A DNA stretch of 64,000 nt from CAWKOH01 sp963851245 (GTDB taxonomy: Bacteria; Actinomycetota; Acidimicrobiia; Acidimicrobiales; Palsa-688). The notes below the pieces were generated by a model. The model was not told the DNA's origin. It saw only the letters and a list, made by a program, of their open reading frames with translations, and searched no databases. Each line of letters opens with the position of its first letter. Position 1 is the first letter of the stretch. The position numbers and the translations under genes are program-made. The stretch is from positions 124,001 to 188,000 of the forward strand of contig CAWKOH010000004.1 in the NCBI GenBank assembly GCA_963851245.1, read 5' to 3'. Of this stretch, positions 18,444 through 27,143 are shown in pieces.

Positions 18444-18452
18444 ATTTCTTTT
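18444..18452. repeat. Right copy of the probable 9-bp target duplication
   Basis: ATTTCTTTT lies directly after the CCC that ends the element and directly inside the 5' SDR fragment. It pairs with 16322-16331. Removing the element and one copy restores an unbroken SDR reading frame. Confidence 0.55.
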
Positions 18453-18846
18453 TGCGCATGGCGGCCAGAACCAGCTGGGTGGAACGCACGGCAACCAGGA
18501 GGTTCACGTTGAGCCCACTCTCCCAGTCGTCTTCCTTCATGTAGAGGAAGTTTCGCGACGGCGAGGCGCCGAGGTTGTTGACGAGGATGTCCACCTCACC
18601 CAGAGAGCCCCGTACCTCTTCGAAGAAGCTCTCGAGCTGGCCGCCCGCCGTCAGGTCGCGCGGCCAGGTGTGGACGGAGCCCGGCAATGGGGCCGCGTCC
18701 TTCTTGAGTTGCTCCAGAGCATCTGCGCCCCGGGCGCAGCATGCGACCCTGGCCCCCTCGGCGGCGAGGCCGAGCACGGTCGCCGCTCCAATCCCCTTAC
18801 TGGCACCGGTGACCACCGCGACCTTGTCACTGATTCCCAGATCCAT
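18444..18846 (-). pseudogene. 5' half of the SDR gene split by the ISKra4-like element
   Basis: ATG 18846, preceded by AAAGGACGG, opens a normal SDR: MDLGISDKVAVVTGASKGIG, the NAD(P) motif TGxxxGxG. ILVNNLGASPSRNF is the N-N-x-G variant, and the fragment reaches LVLAAMRKKKW at the junction. After that the frame runs into the insertion element. Together with 15939-16321 it forms a complete SDR, probably a 3-oxoacyl reductase-like or alcohol dehydrogenase. Before the insertion the gene preceded the alpha/beta hydrolase with an eight-base overlap, so they formed an operon. Confidence 0.9.
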
Positions 18847-18979
18847 GCTCCGTCCTTTCGTGCCGTCGCCGTCGATCCTAGGACCTGGGCCTGCTGACAA
18901 TGTCGAAGCGGGGTACTTCGCAACGCGAGCTATGGTGAGGCCGATTCCGCAGGGTAGATCCCGTGTGTAAGGAGCCGTT

Positions 18980-19371
18980 ATGCCTGAGTTTCCCGCCATC
19001 ACCCACGTCGCTCTGACGGTGAGCGATCTGGACCGCAGCCGACATTGGTATCAGCGACTCTTCGGTACCGGTCCTGTCATTGACGAGGACACCGGTCCGT
19101 TTCATCACGTCGTGTGGCTGATGGGAGGAACGCTTGTCGGCATTCATCAGTTCCCGGACCTGAAGACTTCTGAGCCCTTCGACGAGCGCCGTCCGGGCCT
19201 TGACCATCTGGCCTTTGCCTGTGCCAGCCGTTCCGAACTCGAGGAGTGGGAACGGCGGATGAACGAGCTGGGCGTCTCCAATGGAGGAATCGTCGATGCC
19301 AGCTACGGGTCAGGGCTGTCGTTTCGCGACCCGGACAACATCGCACTGGAGTTCTTCGCTCCTCCCGGGCA
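18980..19371 (+). CDS. VOC / glyoxalase-like protein, 3' end fused to IS630 remnant
   Basis: About 130 residues. AGGAG precedes ATG 18980. It opens ITHVALTVSDLDRSRHWYQR with the first metal His, has a second His in GLDHLAFAC, and a final strand with FRDPDNIALEFFAPPG that carries the usual metal Glu. So the three ligands of an active VOC metalloenzyme are present. Right after APPG the sequence turns into IS630 transposase and the frame ends 108 bases later. The loss is probably only the last few residues. It is divergent from the split SDR. Confidence 0.8.
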
Positions 19372-20114
19372 GAGATCTGGCGGGCGTTCGGTCTCAAACC
19401 GTGGAAGCAGGACAGCTTCAAGGTGTCTCCCGACCCCGACTTGGTGGAGAAGGTCCGCGATCTGGTCGGGTTGTACATGAACCCTCCCGACGCCGCCGCG
19501 GTGTTCGCGGTAGACGAAAAGCCTCAGATCCAGGCGCTGAACCGCACCGCTCCGACACTGCCGATGCTGCCCACCACCCCGGCTCGGGCCACCCACGACT
19601 ATGAACGCAACGGCACCGTCGACCTGTTCGCCGCGCTCGACATGGCCCGCGGCACCGTGATCTCCGATATCCGCCCCAGCCACAACCAAGACGACTTCAT
19701 CGCCTTCTTGAACAAGATCAACCGCGAGGTTCCTGCGGAGCTCGATGTGCACATCATCTTGGACAATCTGCGCCACCCATAAGACCCCGAAGGTGCAGCG
19801 TTGGCTGTTGCGGCACCGCCGGTTCCATCTCCACTTCACACCCACCTACGGGTCGTGGATGAACATGGTGGAACGATGGTTCTCCGCTCTCACCACCAAA
19901 AAGCTGCAGCGCTCCGCCCACCGCAGCGCCAAAGAACTCGACCGCCGACATTAAAGCTTGGATCCAAAACTGGAACGAAGACCCCAAGCCGTTCGTGTGG
20001 CACAAGACCGCCGAGCAAATCCTCGAACGCCTCGCTGGCTACTGCGCTGCCATCAACCAGAACGCCAACGCATGACACCATCAATTACACAACTCTTCAA
20101 TCGGACAGGACACT
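19372..20114 (+). mobile_element. IS630-family element, 5'-truncated and frameshifted
   Basis: The C-terminal two thirds of an IS630-type DDE transposase: a first catalytic Asp in AVFAVDEKPQIQALNRT, the second in IILDN, then FTPTYGSWMNMVERWF with the Glu of the DDE triad. The stop is at 20073-20075. Two frame changes are needed, near 19780 and 19945. The N-terminal HTH half and left end are absent; the break is at the end of the VOC gene. The right edge is probably near the TA at 20113-20114, since IS630 elements insert at TA. Confidence 0.82.
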
Positions 20115-20142
20115 AGGCGAAGCTTCTTGCCCCGGGCCACGC

Positions 20143-22473
20143 TCAAGGGATGATGCCGGCCAGAGCCAGGATCTTGGCCGGGGGAAGGTGCTGCTCGGTC
20201 ACGCGGGCACCGAAGGGCAGCAGGGCATCCTCGATGGCGTTGGTGAGGGCAGCCGGAGCGACAACCGCGCCTGCCTCGCCGACGCCGCGGAAACCGAGTT
20301 CGCCATGCGGGTCGCTCTCGAGGTGCTCGATCTCGATGACCGGGATCTCGGATGAGGTGGGAAGCAGGTAGTCCATGAAGGTGCTGGCGAGGAAGTTCCC
20401 GTCCTCGTCGTAGGCGGCGTGCTCGTAGAGCACCTCGCCGATCCCCTGGGCCACGCCGCCGCGGATCTGGCCTTCTACCACGGCCGGGTTGATGATACGG
20501 CCGCAGTCCTGGACCACGCAGTAGCGGAGGATGCGGACCGCCCCGGTGCCGAGGTCGATTTCGACCTGGCAGACATGGGTGCCGCCCGACCATCCACTCC
20601 CGGTGATGCCTTCCCCCATGAAAATCTCGGCCGCCTCCAGAACCGGGTCGGATCCGGCGGGAAGGGTTCGCGGTGCGCTTACCGCTCTCATGGCGATATC
20701 CGCCAGGGGAATGGACCTTTGCGGTACCCCCCTGGCCTCGATGACGCCCTGGTTGATCTCGAGGTCCTCCGGACTTATCTCGAGCATCTCGGCGGCGATC
20801 GCCAGCACCTTCTCCTTCACCTTGCGGGTGGTGACGAGAACAGCCCCGCTGGCCCACGTGGCCGCTCGGCTCCCACCAGTGCCGATGAGAGTAAGGGGGG
20901 TTACCTGGGTGTCGCCGTGGACCACCCTCACATGATCAATGGGCAGCCCCATCTCGTCGGCTGCGACCTGCGCCAGGGTCGTCTCGTGGCTCTGCCCGTG
21001 CGGCGCCTGCGTCGTGACGACGAGGAGGTGGCCATCGGGTTCCAGCCTCACTTTGGCCCGGTCGCCGCCCCACGTGCCGCCGCTGGCCCTCATTTCCGGT
21101 GGTCCGGGGGCCGGTTCGATGAAGTTGGCGAATCCGATCCCCAGATAACGGCCGTCGTTGCGAGCCTCGGCCTGGCGTTCCCGGAAGGAACCGTATTCTG
21201 CCAGTTCGAGGGCCCGGTCGAGCGCCTCCCGCGACGAGATCCCGGCCGCGCTGAGCCCGGTGATCAGGCGGTCGTCGGGTTCACCCCGCATCATGTTCTT
21301 GCGGCGCACCTCGGCGGGATCGAGCCCGAGCTCGTGAGCGATCGTGTCGAGCAGCCGCTCCCGCACCCAGCATTCCATTTCCCAGGGTCCGCGGTAGGCG
21401 ACGTAGACGCATTTGTTGGTCGTGACCACTTTGACGTCGACGGAGTAGCCCTTCATCCGGTACGGCCCTGGCAGCAGCGACCGGATCAAGCCGGTCATCA
21501 ACCCGGCGGGGAAGGGGCAGGCCGGATAGGCGCCCTGGTCCATCACCATCTCGGCTTTGATGCCGAGCAGCGTGCCGTCGTCTTTGACCGCCGCCTGCAC
21601 GTCCATGAACTCCTCGCGGGCGTGCCCCGACGCGGTGAGGTGCTCGACGCGGTCTTCGATCCATTTGACCGGCCGGCCCAGCGCCTTGCTCGCCGCGGCC
21701 AGGGCGAAGTCTTCGCGGTAGACGAAGCCCTTCAGCCCGAAGGCGCCGCCGACGTCCCCGCACAAGACCCTGAGCCGGTCCATGGGATGGCCCAACGTCC
21801 TTGCCAGCTGGATGCGAAGACCCTGTGGGCTCTGGGTGGCGGCGTGAAAGGTGAGCTCACCGGAGCCGGGGTCGTAGTCGGCGACCGCACCCCTCGTTTC
21901 CATCGGGACGTTGGCCACCCGATGCTGCCGCAGCCTCATCTCCACCAACCGATCGGCTTCGGCCAAGGCGGCGTCGATGTCCCCCCAATTCTCCGACGCG
22001 GTGTAGACGACGTTGTCCCCGAGGTCGTCGAACAGCACCGGGCCGTCTGGGTCGAGCGCGGCCTCGTAGGAGACCACCGCCGGCAGAGGATCGTACTCGA
22101 CGTCGATCAGCTCACACGCGTCCTCCGCCTCATAACGGCTCCGGGCGACAACCATCGCCACCAGATCGCCCAGCAGCCGCACCCTGTCGGTGGCCAGCGG
22201 GTAGAACTCCGGTATGCGCTGTCCCAACGACATCGGGATCTCGACCGGCCCCGTCAGCGCGCACATCTCCTCGCCGGTGTACACCGCTACTACACCGGGC
22301 GCCTGACGCGCTGCGCTCGCGTCCACGCCGAGGACGCGGGCGTGGGGCAGCGGGCTGCGCAGGAACGCGGCGTGCAGCAGGTTCGGCAGGTGCAGGTCAT
22401 CGATGAAACGGCCCCGGCCAGTGAGGATTCGCTGGTCCTCGACCCGGGTTACCTTCGCTCCTGTAAACCTCAT
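20143..22473 (-). CDS. Xanthine dehydrogenase/CO dehydrogenase-type molybdopterin-binding large subunit
   Basis: A 776-residue aldehyde oxidase/xanthine dehydrogenase-fold subunit. The N-terminal a/b hammerhead domain opens with VTRVEDQRILTGRGRFIDD. The molybdopterin domains contain GDVGGAFGLKG, and the catalytic Glu is in RGVGEAGAVVAP near the C-terminus. The active-site loop reads AYRGPWEME, unlike the AYxCSFR loop of form I CO dehydrogenase or AYRGAGR of form II. The enzyme would hydroxylate a substrate using water and a Mo cofactor. The FAD (medium) and 2Fe-2S (small) subunits expected beside it are not in this window. ATG 22473. Confidence 0.88.
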   Translation of the reverse strand: MRFTGAKVTRVEDQRILTGRGRFIDDLHLPNLLHAAFLRSPLPHARVLGVDASAARQAPGVVAVYTGEEMCALTGPVEIPMSLGQRIPEFYPLATDRVRLLGDLVAMVVARSRYEAEDACELIDVEYDPLPAVVSYEAALDPDGPVLFDDLGDNVVYTASENWGDIDAALAEADRLVEMRLRQHRVANVPMETRGAVADYDPGSGELTFHAATQSPQGLRIQLARTLGHPMDRLRVLCGDVGGAFGLKGFVYREDFALAAASKALGRPVKWIEDRVEHLTASGHAREEFMDVQAAVKDDGTLLGIKAEMVMDQGAYPACPFPAGLMTGLIRSLLPGPYRMKGYSVDVKVVTTNKCVYVAYRGPWEMECWVRERLLDTIAHELGLDPAEVRRKNMMRGEPDDRLITGLSAAGISSREALDRALELAEYGSFRERQAEARNDGRYLGIGFANFIEPAPGPPEMRASGGTWGGDRAKVRLEPDGHLLVVTTQAPHGQSHETTLAQVAADEMGLPIDHVRVVHGDTQVTPLTLIGTGGSRAATWASGAVLVTTRKVKEKVLAIAAEMLEISPEDLEINQGVIEARGVPQRSIPLADIAMRAVSAPRTLPAGSDPVLEAAEIFMGEGITGSGWSGGTHVCQVEIDLGTGAVRILRYCVVQDCGRIINPAVVEGQIRGGVAQGIGEVLYEHAAYDEDGNFLASTFMDYLLPTSSEIPVIEIEHLESDPHGELGFRGVGEAGAVVAPAALTNAIEDALLPFGARVTEQHLPPAKILALAGIIP

Positions 22474-22657
22474 GCTGAGATGCTCCGGATCAACTCTGCG
22501 GAACGAGGGGGCACGCTATCGGCATGAGGATCGGCGGCTACTCCGTCTGTGTTTCCCTGTCAGCAGGTCGAGCGACCGGCGAAGTTATCCTACTGCCGGG
22601 CGTCTTTCCCGCAGCGCGGCCGGCCACATGTTGGTCATGACGTGCAGCATCTCCTGG

Positions 22658-22892
22658 CGGTCGACGTCCCACCCGACGCGCATCCAGGGGCGGTCGACAC
22701 CGCCCTCACGCCGCCCTTCATCACGGAACGCCCCCGCCTCCCAGCGCACCCCTCGGTCGCCGCGGCCAGGCCGAGGAGATCGCGGCGGCTATCACCTACC
22801 TGGCTTCCGGCGAGGCCGGCTTCGTGACCGGCTCGGTTCTGGTGGTGGAGGTGGGTCCGAGGCCTGACCGGCTACGGTCCTCACCGGGATGA
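22658..22892 (+). pseudogene. C-terminal remnant of a short-chain dehydrogenase
   Basis: Two frames join near 22755 to give the end of an SDR: GAVDTALTPPFITER, then AEEIAAAITYLASGEAGFVT and GSVLVVEVG. The N-terminal 170 or so residues with the NAD motif and catalytic Ser/Tyr/Lys are missing. The stop TGA (22890-22892) overlaps the ATG of the next gene, so the old operon coupling is preserved. The stretch 22474-22657 before it shows no recognisable gene. Confidence 0.7.
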
Positions 22893-23809
22893 GCGCTTCG
22901 AGCGATCCGGTGGGGGTCATGAGCATCACGCCCTTTACCGCCGAGGGCGAAGTCGACGAGGAGCGACTCCGCCGCCACCTGTCTCGATTCGCGTCACACG
23001 CAGTGAGCCTGTACCTGTGCAGCCAGGGGAGCGGCGAGGGTCTGTCCCTGTCCCTGGCCGAGAAGGAGCTGGTCTATCGCACCGCGGTGGCTACCCTCGG
23101 CGGCATCCGGGAGGTGGTGGGGGCGGGTATCGGCCTGACCGGCGATACCGACACCGCCCTGGAACAGGTCGAGCGACTGAGCGCCACCGGGGTCGATGCC
23201 ATACAGGTGTTCCCCCCCAGAACGGGCGCCCTGCGGCCGCGCGACCGCGAGATCGAACGCTATTTCGATGAGGCGATCGCGGTGGCCCGCTGCCCGGTGA
23301 TCCTGGGCGAGAACGTGACGTTGGTCGGTTACGAGTTGGGCCTCGGGTTGATTCACCGCATCATCGAAAAGAGCGACGCCGTTACCGGTCTCAGCTACAC
23401 GGCCGGCGGGAGCCTGGGCCAGCTCAGTGGGCTCGTCGCCGGCTGGGGGGATCGGGTGCAGGTGCGGACGGGGTGGCTGCACCATCTGGTCAACATGGCC
23501 GCTATCGGCGGGGCCGGGGTGCTGTGCTTCGACGGCAACGTGGCGCCGGGCCTGCTCGCCGCAACCTGGACAGCGGCGAAGGGGGGAGCCGCCGCCCTAC
23601 CCGCTCTTTGGGGGGCGGTCATATCCCTCAACTCCCTCCTCTCGAAATATGGCAACCCGGGATCGATCAAGGCCGCCCTGGCACATCTGGGCCTTCCCGC
23701 CGGTGGGCTCCGGCGTCCCCTGCTGGGGCTGGAAGAGACCGAGGTGGCCGAGCTGACGGCGACGCTGGATCGTCTCCGGACCGACCTGGCTCTGGACTCG
23801 TGGCTCTAG
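22889..23809 (+). CDS. Dihydrodipicolinate synthase/N-acetylneuraminate lyase-fold protein lacking the Schiff-base Lys
   Basis: A 306-residue TIM-barrel protein of the DapA/NanA superfamily: VMSITPFTAEGEVDEERL at the start and GLYLC-like CSQGSGEGLSLSLAEK in place of the GTTGE motif. The stretch aligned to the catalytic site differs. Where DapA has Y-N-V-P it reads GENVTL, and where it has G-I-K-E it reads GLSYTAGG, so both the catalytic Tyr and the Schiff-base Lys appear to be absent. It may bind a keto acid or catalyse something else. ATG 22889 overlaps the stop of the SDR remnant. Confidence 0.78.
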   Translation: MSASSDPVGVMSITPFTAEGEVDEERLRRHLSRFASHAVSLYLCSQGSGEGLSLSLAEKELVYRTAVATLGGIREVVGAGIGLTGDTDTALEQVERLSATGVDAIQVFPPRTGALRPRDREIERYFDEAIAVARCPVILGENVTLVGYELGLGLIHRIIEKSDAVTGLSYTAGGSLGQLSGLVAGWGDRVQVRTGWLHHLVNMAAIGGAGVLCFDGNVAPGLLAATWTAAKGGAAALPALWGAVISLNSLLSKYGNPGSIKAALAHLGLPAGGLRRPLLGLEETEVAELTATLDRLRTDLALDSWL

Positions 23810-23829
23810 CTCGGGGCGCCCACCGTCAC

Positions 23830-24750
23830 TCATCGATTTTGGCCGGCCCGGGCCAGGAGGGCGCGAGCGGTCTTGGCGTGGGCCTCGTCGACCATCCTGC
23901 CCCGGACCGTGGTGGCGGCGTCACCTCGGCGCGCCGCTGACTCGACCGCGACCAGGATCTCCTCCGCTTCTCGGAGCTGGTCTTCGGTCGGACCGAATAC
24001 CTGGTTCACCACCTCGATGTGAGAGGGATGGATGACCATCATCCCCTCGTAACCAAGATCGCGGTTCTGGAGGGCGAACCGTTGCAGCCCATCGAGATCG
24101 TCGATGTCGACAAAGATCCCCGACATCGGATTGGGCACGCCGGCAGCCCGGGCATCCAGCAGCACTTTGGCCCTCAATGGGTGGGTCTCCTGCATGGACG
24201 CCGTCCACCGGAAACCCACCGACGCGGCCAGGTCGCCACCCTCCGCGGCCCCTCCACCCATGAAAGCGATACGAGTCGAGGCCCGGGCCAGCCTTCCTGA
24301 CCGCTGAACGGCGGCCGCTGACTCGATTAGAGGCCAGATGCGGACCCGACCGTACTCCAGCCCATGGACGCCTTCTGCGTAACCCAGGAGCTCGGACACG
24401 GTCCGGATGTCTTCGCTGGACTCCACCTTGGGTATCTGGACCGCCGTCAGGTTCGCCGAGACCAGCTGCATGATCTCCGACTGCAACCTGCCCTTGCTCA
24501 AAGGATTGATCCGAACGACCACGACCAGCGAGTGAGGATCAGGGCGGTTCGCGATCCAATGCGACGCGGTGTCGAGAGCTCGGTCGCGAGCCGCCTCGGC
24601 TACCGAGTCCTCCAGGTCCAGGATGACGGCGTCGGCGCCCCGGGCGTCGGCCTTGGCCAGGTAGTCTTCCCGGTGGGCCGGAACGAAGAGAGCGCTGCGG
24701 ACCCGGGGCAACTCCCGGTCATTCCCTTCCGCTCGATGACCGTGCCGCAT
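23830..24750 (-). CDS. HpcH/HpaI aldolase / citrate lyase beta (CitE)-like protein, paralogue 1
   Basis: A 306-residue CitE-like TIM-barrel C-C lyase acting on CoA thioesters or oxo acids with Mg2+. It shows RSALFVPAHREDYLAKADAR with the CoA-contacting Arg, DAVILDLEDSV, VRINPL, IQIPKVES, the metal Glu in WPLIESAAAV and the metal-Asp region in GGGAAEGGD. The length and motif order are normal for CitE-like (citramalyl-/malyl-CoA lyase type) proteins. ATG 24750 lies 43 bases from the divergent amidohydrolase start, with a short palindrome between. Confidence 0.87.
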   Translation of the reverse strand: MRHGHRAEGNDRELPRVRSALFVPAHREDYLAKADARGADAVILDLEDSVAEAARDRALDTASHWIANRPDPHSLVVVVRINPLSKGRLQSEIMQLVSANLTAVQIPKVESSEDIRTVSELLGYAEGVHGLEYGRVRIWPLIESAAAVQRSGRLARASTRIAFMGGGAAEGGDLAASVGFRWTASMQETHPLRAKVLLDARAAGVPNPMSGIFVDIDDLDGLQRFALQNRDLGYEGMMVIHPSHIEVVNQVFGPTEDQLREAEEILVAVESAARRGDAATTVRGRMVDEAHAKTARALLARAGQNR

Positions 24751-24772
24751 GCGTATCGTCCTTGTTTATCGA

Positions 24773-24783
24773 ATAGTTACTAT
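24773..24783. promoter_or_regulatory. Palindrome between divergent CitE-like and amidohydrolase genes
   Basis: ATAGTTACTAT is a perfect 5-1-5 palindrome in an AT-rich gap of 42 bases separating two divergent starts. The GT-n-AC core is the kind of half-site arrangement used by GntR/FadR-type regulators, and a GntR-FCD gene lies at 45621-46559. Any link between them is inference. Confidence 0.4.
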
Positions 24784-24792
24784 CTTAGGGAC

Positions 24793-26016
24793 ATGAGCGA
24801 GGCGAGTGGAATTGCTCGGACTGCGCCGGGCGCCTTGATGCTGTCATCCGATTCGCATGTCGTGGAACCGGGTGATCTGTGGCAGGAACGCCTGCCGAAG
24901 TACTGGCGGGATGACGCTCCCCGGGCCACGCGTGACCCCGACAACCATCATGTGTATTTCCACGGTCCTGGAGCGGGGCGCGGCGTGGACCTGACCCTTT
25001 CCGTGACAGCCGGCATGTCCAACGCCGAGGTTGACGCCATGCTGAAGTCGGACCCGAAGGCGGTTCCGGGCGTACGCGGGGGCGCGGACCCGATCGCCCG
25101 GCTCGAGGACCTGTGGCAAGACGGCGTAGCCGCCGACGTCCTCTACCCGACGTGCGGTCTGAGCCTGCTCCAGATGGATGACGCTCGGCTTCAAGCAGCC
25201 TGCTTCGCCGTTTACAACGATTGGCTGGCCGAGTTCTGCTCGGTCGACCCGGTCAGGCTCATCGGGCTGGCGCTGGTGGCGTGCTGGGACATCGATCAGG
25301 CCGTGCGAGAGATGGAGCGCAGCCGCGACCGAGGCTTGCGAGGGGCCATCATCTGGACTGCGCCTCCTCTATCGGACACCTTCTTCGACCCCCGCTACGA
25401 GCCGCTCTGGGCGGCCGCCGAAGACATGGGCCTGCCGCTTTCCGTGCACACGCTCGGTGGCCAGCGGGCCAGTCGCGACGTGGCCCGGCTGGGTACGACG
25501 GTGGCTGATTCGTTCCATGTGGCCATCGACTACCGGCAGGAGCTCCAGCGCTCGCTGTGCGAGCTGGTGGCGGCCGGCGTCTTCAGCCGGCACCCGGGTC
25601 TACAGGTCGTCGGTGCCGAAGCGGGCATGCACTTCCTGGCCGAGATGGAGCGCCGAATGGACTCTGCCTACCGCGGCTTCTGGACGCGGCTGCCGGACAA
25701 TCAACTGGGTCAACCGCCGTCGCATTACTTTCACCACAACGTTTGGCTCACCTACATATCCGACCCCGTCGGCCTGCACAACATTTCTTTCACCGGGGCG
25801 GATCGGCTCATGTGGTCGAGCGACTACCCGCACGGGGCGTCCACCTGGCCCCGGTCCCGTGAGGTGGTGGAGCGGGAGCACGCCGCCCTCGACCGAGCGC
25901 AGGTCCGCAGGCTGACCTGGGACAACTGTGCCGCCCTGTACGGCATCGACCTGGAAGAGGTGTCGGACCCGAGCCCGGCGATCAGCGCCGGCGCCGGTCA
26001 GCGCCCGAACCGGTAG
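24793..26016 (+). CDS. Amidohydrolase-2 family metal-dependent hydrolase (paralogue 2)
   Basis: An intact 407-residue PF04909-type protein from ATG 24793; the open frame extends further upstream but that part overlaps the divergent gene. The N-terminal metal motif is D20-S-H22-V-V-E25 in LSSDSHVVEPGDLW. The barrel His is in LSVHTLGGQ and the C-terminal Asp in MWSSDYPHGAST. Family members include decarboxylases (ACMS, gamma-resorcylate) and hydrolases/hydratases of ring-cleavage products. The D-x-H rather than H-x-H start is shared by most copies in this window. It ends 18 bases inside the convergent paralogue 3. Confidence 0.88.
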   Translation: MSEASGIARTAPGALMLSSDSHVVEPGDLWQERLPKYWRDDAPRATRDPDNHHVYFHGPGAGRGVDLTLSVTAGMSNAEVDAMLKSDPKAVPGVRGGADPIARLEDLWQDGVAADVLYPTCGLSLLQMDDARLQAACFAVYNDWLAEFCSVDPVRLIGLALVACWDIDQAVREMERSRDRGLRGAIIWTAPPLSDTFFDPRYEPLWAAAEDMGLPLSVHTLGGQRASRDVARLGTTVADSFHVAIDYRQELQRSLCELVAAGVFSRHPGLQVVGAEAGMHFLAEMERRMDSAYRGFWTRLPDNQLGQPPSHYFHHNVWLTYISDPVGLHNISFTGADRLMWSSDYPHGASTWPRSREVVEREHAALDRAQVRRLTWDNCAALYGIDLEEVSDPSPAISAGAGQRPNR

Positions 26017-27143
26017 AGGCGCTGGGCGTTACCTGCGAGAATCAGGTCCCGTTCGCGCGCGGGGACATCGGCAAAGTCGGCGTGGATGACGTGGATCGAA
26101 TGGGGCCAGTCACTGCCTCCGTGGGGGTGGTCGCTCGACCACATCAACCGCTCCACGCCGACGGCGTGGCGATTGCGGACAGCAAAATGGTCGGTGATGT
26201 AGGTGTAGTAGAAGTGCTCGTCGATCACCGCGCTCGGTAGCCGGAGGGTTCGCATGTCGGCGCCTTTCTCACGGCGGAGGACCCGGTTGTCCGCCTGCTC
26301 TTTCACGTAGGGAACCCACCCGGCGTCGACCTCGGCCAGCACCACGGTGAGGTCGGGCACCCGGTCGAACACCCCGCCCAGGAGGAACTGCAGCATTCGG
26401 TTCGGCACGTCGCGGAAGCGGAGATAGCCCATGACCAGGCCTTCGCTGATGGTGTCGGGGGCGTAAATGTCACGCGGGTACTCGTTGACCAGGGCCACAT
26501 GGATGTGGATGGGTACCTGACGCTCGGCCGCGGCCTGCCAAACCGGATCGTCGTCCTTGGAGAGATCGAGGTTCCCGTGCGGGTAGCACCCGACGAGGCA
26601 ACCGACGATGCCCGGGCGATTGGTGACCCGTTCGATCTCCTGCACGGCGGCTTCGACGCCCCGGTTCGGAACCAGCATCACGCCGCCAAGGCGGCTGGGG
26701 TCGTGCTCGCAGAACTCCGAGAGCCAGTCGTTGTAGGCCCGCACCATGGCCAGATGGAACTCGGGGTCGGGGTTGGCGATGACGAGGTGGGAGATGCGCG
26801 GGGTCGGGTAGAGGACGCACGCGTCGACCAGGTCGGCGTCCATCTCCAGCAACCTGGCTTTCGGGTCATAGCCGCCGGGTCGGACGTCCTCCCAGCGGAT
26901 CCAGGCCGAGCGCTCCGCCACCGGCACGCCGGCAGAGGTGTTGCTGCCGAAGTTGATGGGGTCCTTCACACCTTCGAGCACCCAGGCGTCGCCCTGATCG
27001 AAGCGCTGCACCCGAGGGGCCCGATCCTGCAACTTCCCCGGTAAGCGTGACGTCCACAGATCGGGTGGCTCGTTGATGTGGGCGTCCGCGTCGATCAGGC
27101 GGTAGCCGGGCTCACCGAGGGGCGCGCCTGTGTTGTCGGTCAC
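25998..27143 (-). CDS. Amidohydrolase-2 family metal-dependent hydrolase (paralogue 3), last gene of the operon
   Basis: An intact 381-residue PF04909-type protein. The metal motif is D20-A-H22-I-N-E25 in LIDADAHINEPPDLW. The barrel His is in VPIHIHVALV and the C-terminal Asp is in LMWSSDHPHGGSDW. A mid segment, PTPRISHLVIANPDPEFHLA, is shared with paralogue 4 (32163-33293), and these two are the closest pair in the window by eye. GTG 27143 overlaps the stop of the tandem CoA-transferase (GTGA), so translation is coupled. It is the downstream end of the long minus-strand operon. Confidence 0.9.
   Translation of the reverse strand: MTDNTGAPLGEPGYRLIDADAHINEPPDLWTSRLPGKLQDRAPRVQRFDQGDAWVLEGVKDPINFGSNTSAGVPVAERSAWIRWEDVRPGGYDPKARLLEMDADLVDACVLYPTPRISHLVIANPDPEFHLAMVRAYNDWLSEFCEHDPSRLGGVMLVPNRGVEAAVQEIERVTNRPGIVGCLVGCYPHGNLDLSKDDDPVWQAAAERQVPIHIHVALVNEYPRDIYAPDTISEGLVMGYLRFRDVPNRMLQFLLGGVFDRVPDLTVVLAEVDAGWVPYVKEQADNRVLRREKGADMRTLRLPSAVIDEHFYYTYITDHFAVRNRHAVGVERLMWSSDHPHGGSDWPHSIHVIHADFADVPARERDLILAGNAQRLYRFGR

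Noticed and set aside
20419..22527. A 702-codon + strand frame
   Set aside because: It is the exact antisense shadow of the molybdopterin subunit, with His/Arg/Gly-rich composition and no family resemblance.
22474..22657. A gene upstream of the SDR remnant
   Set aside because: Short frames only, no conserved motif; no SDR N-terminus could be recovered in any frame.
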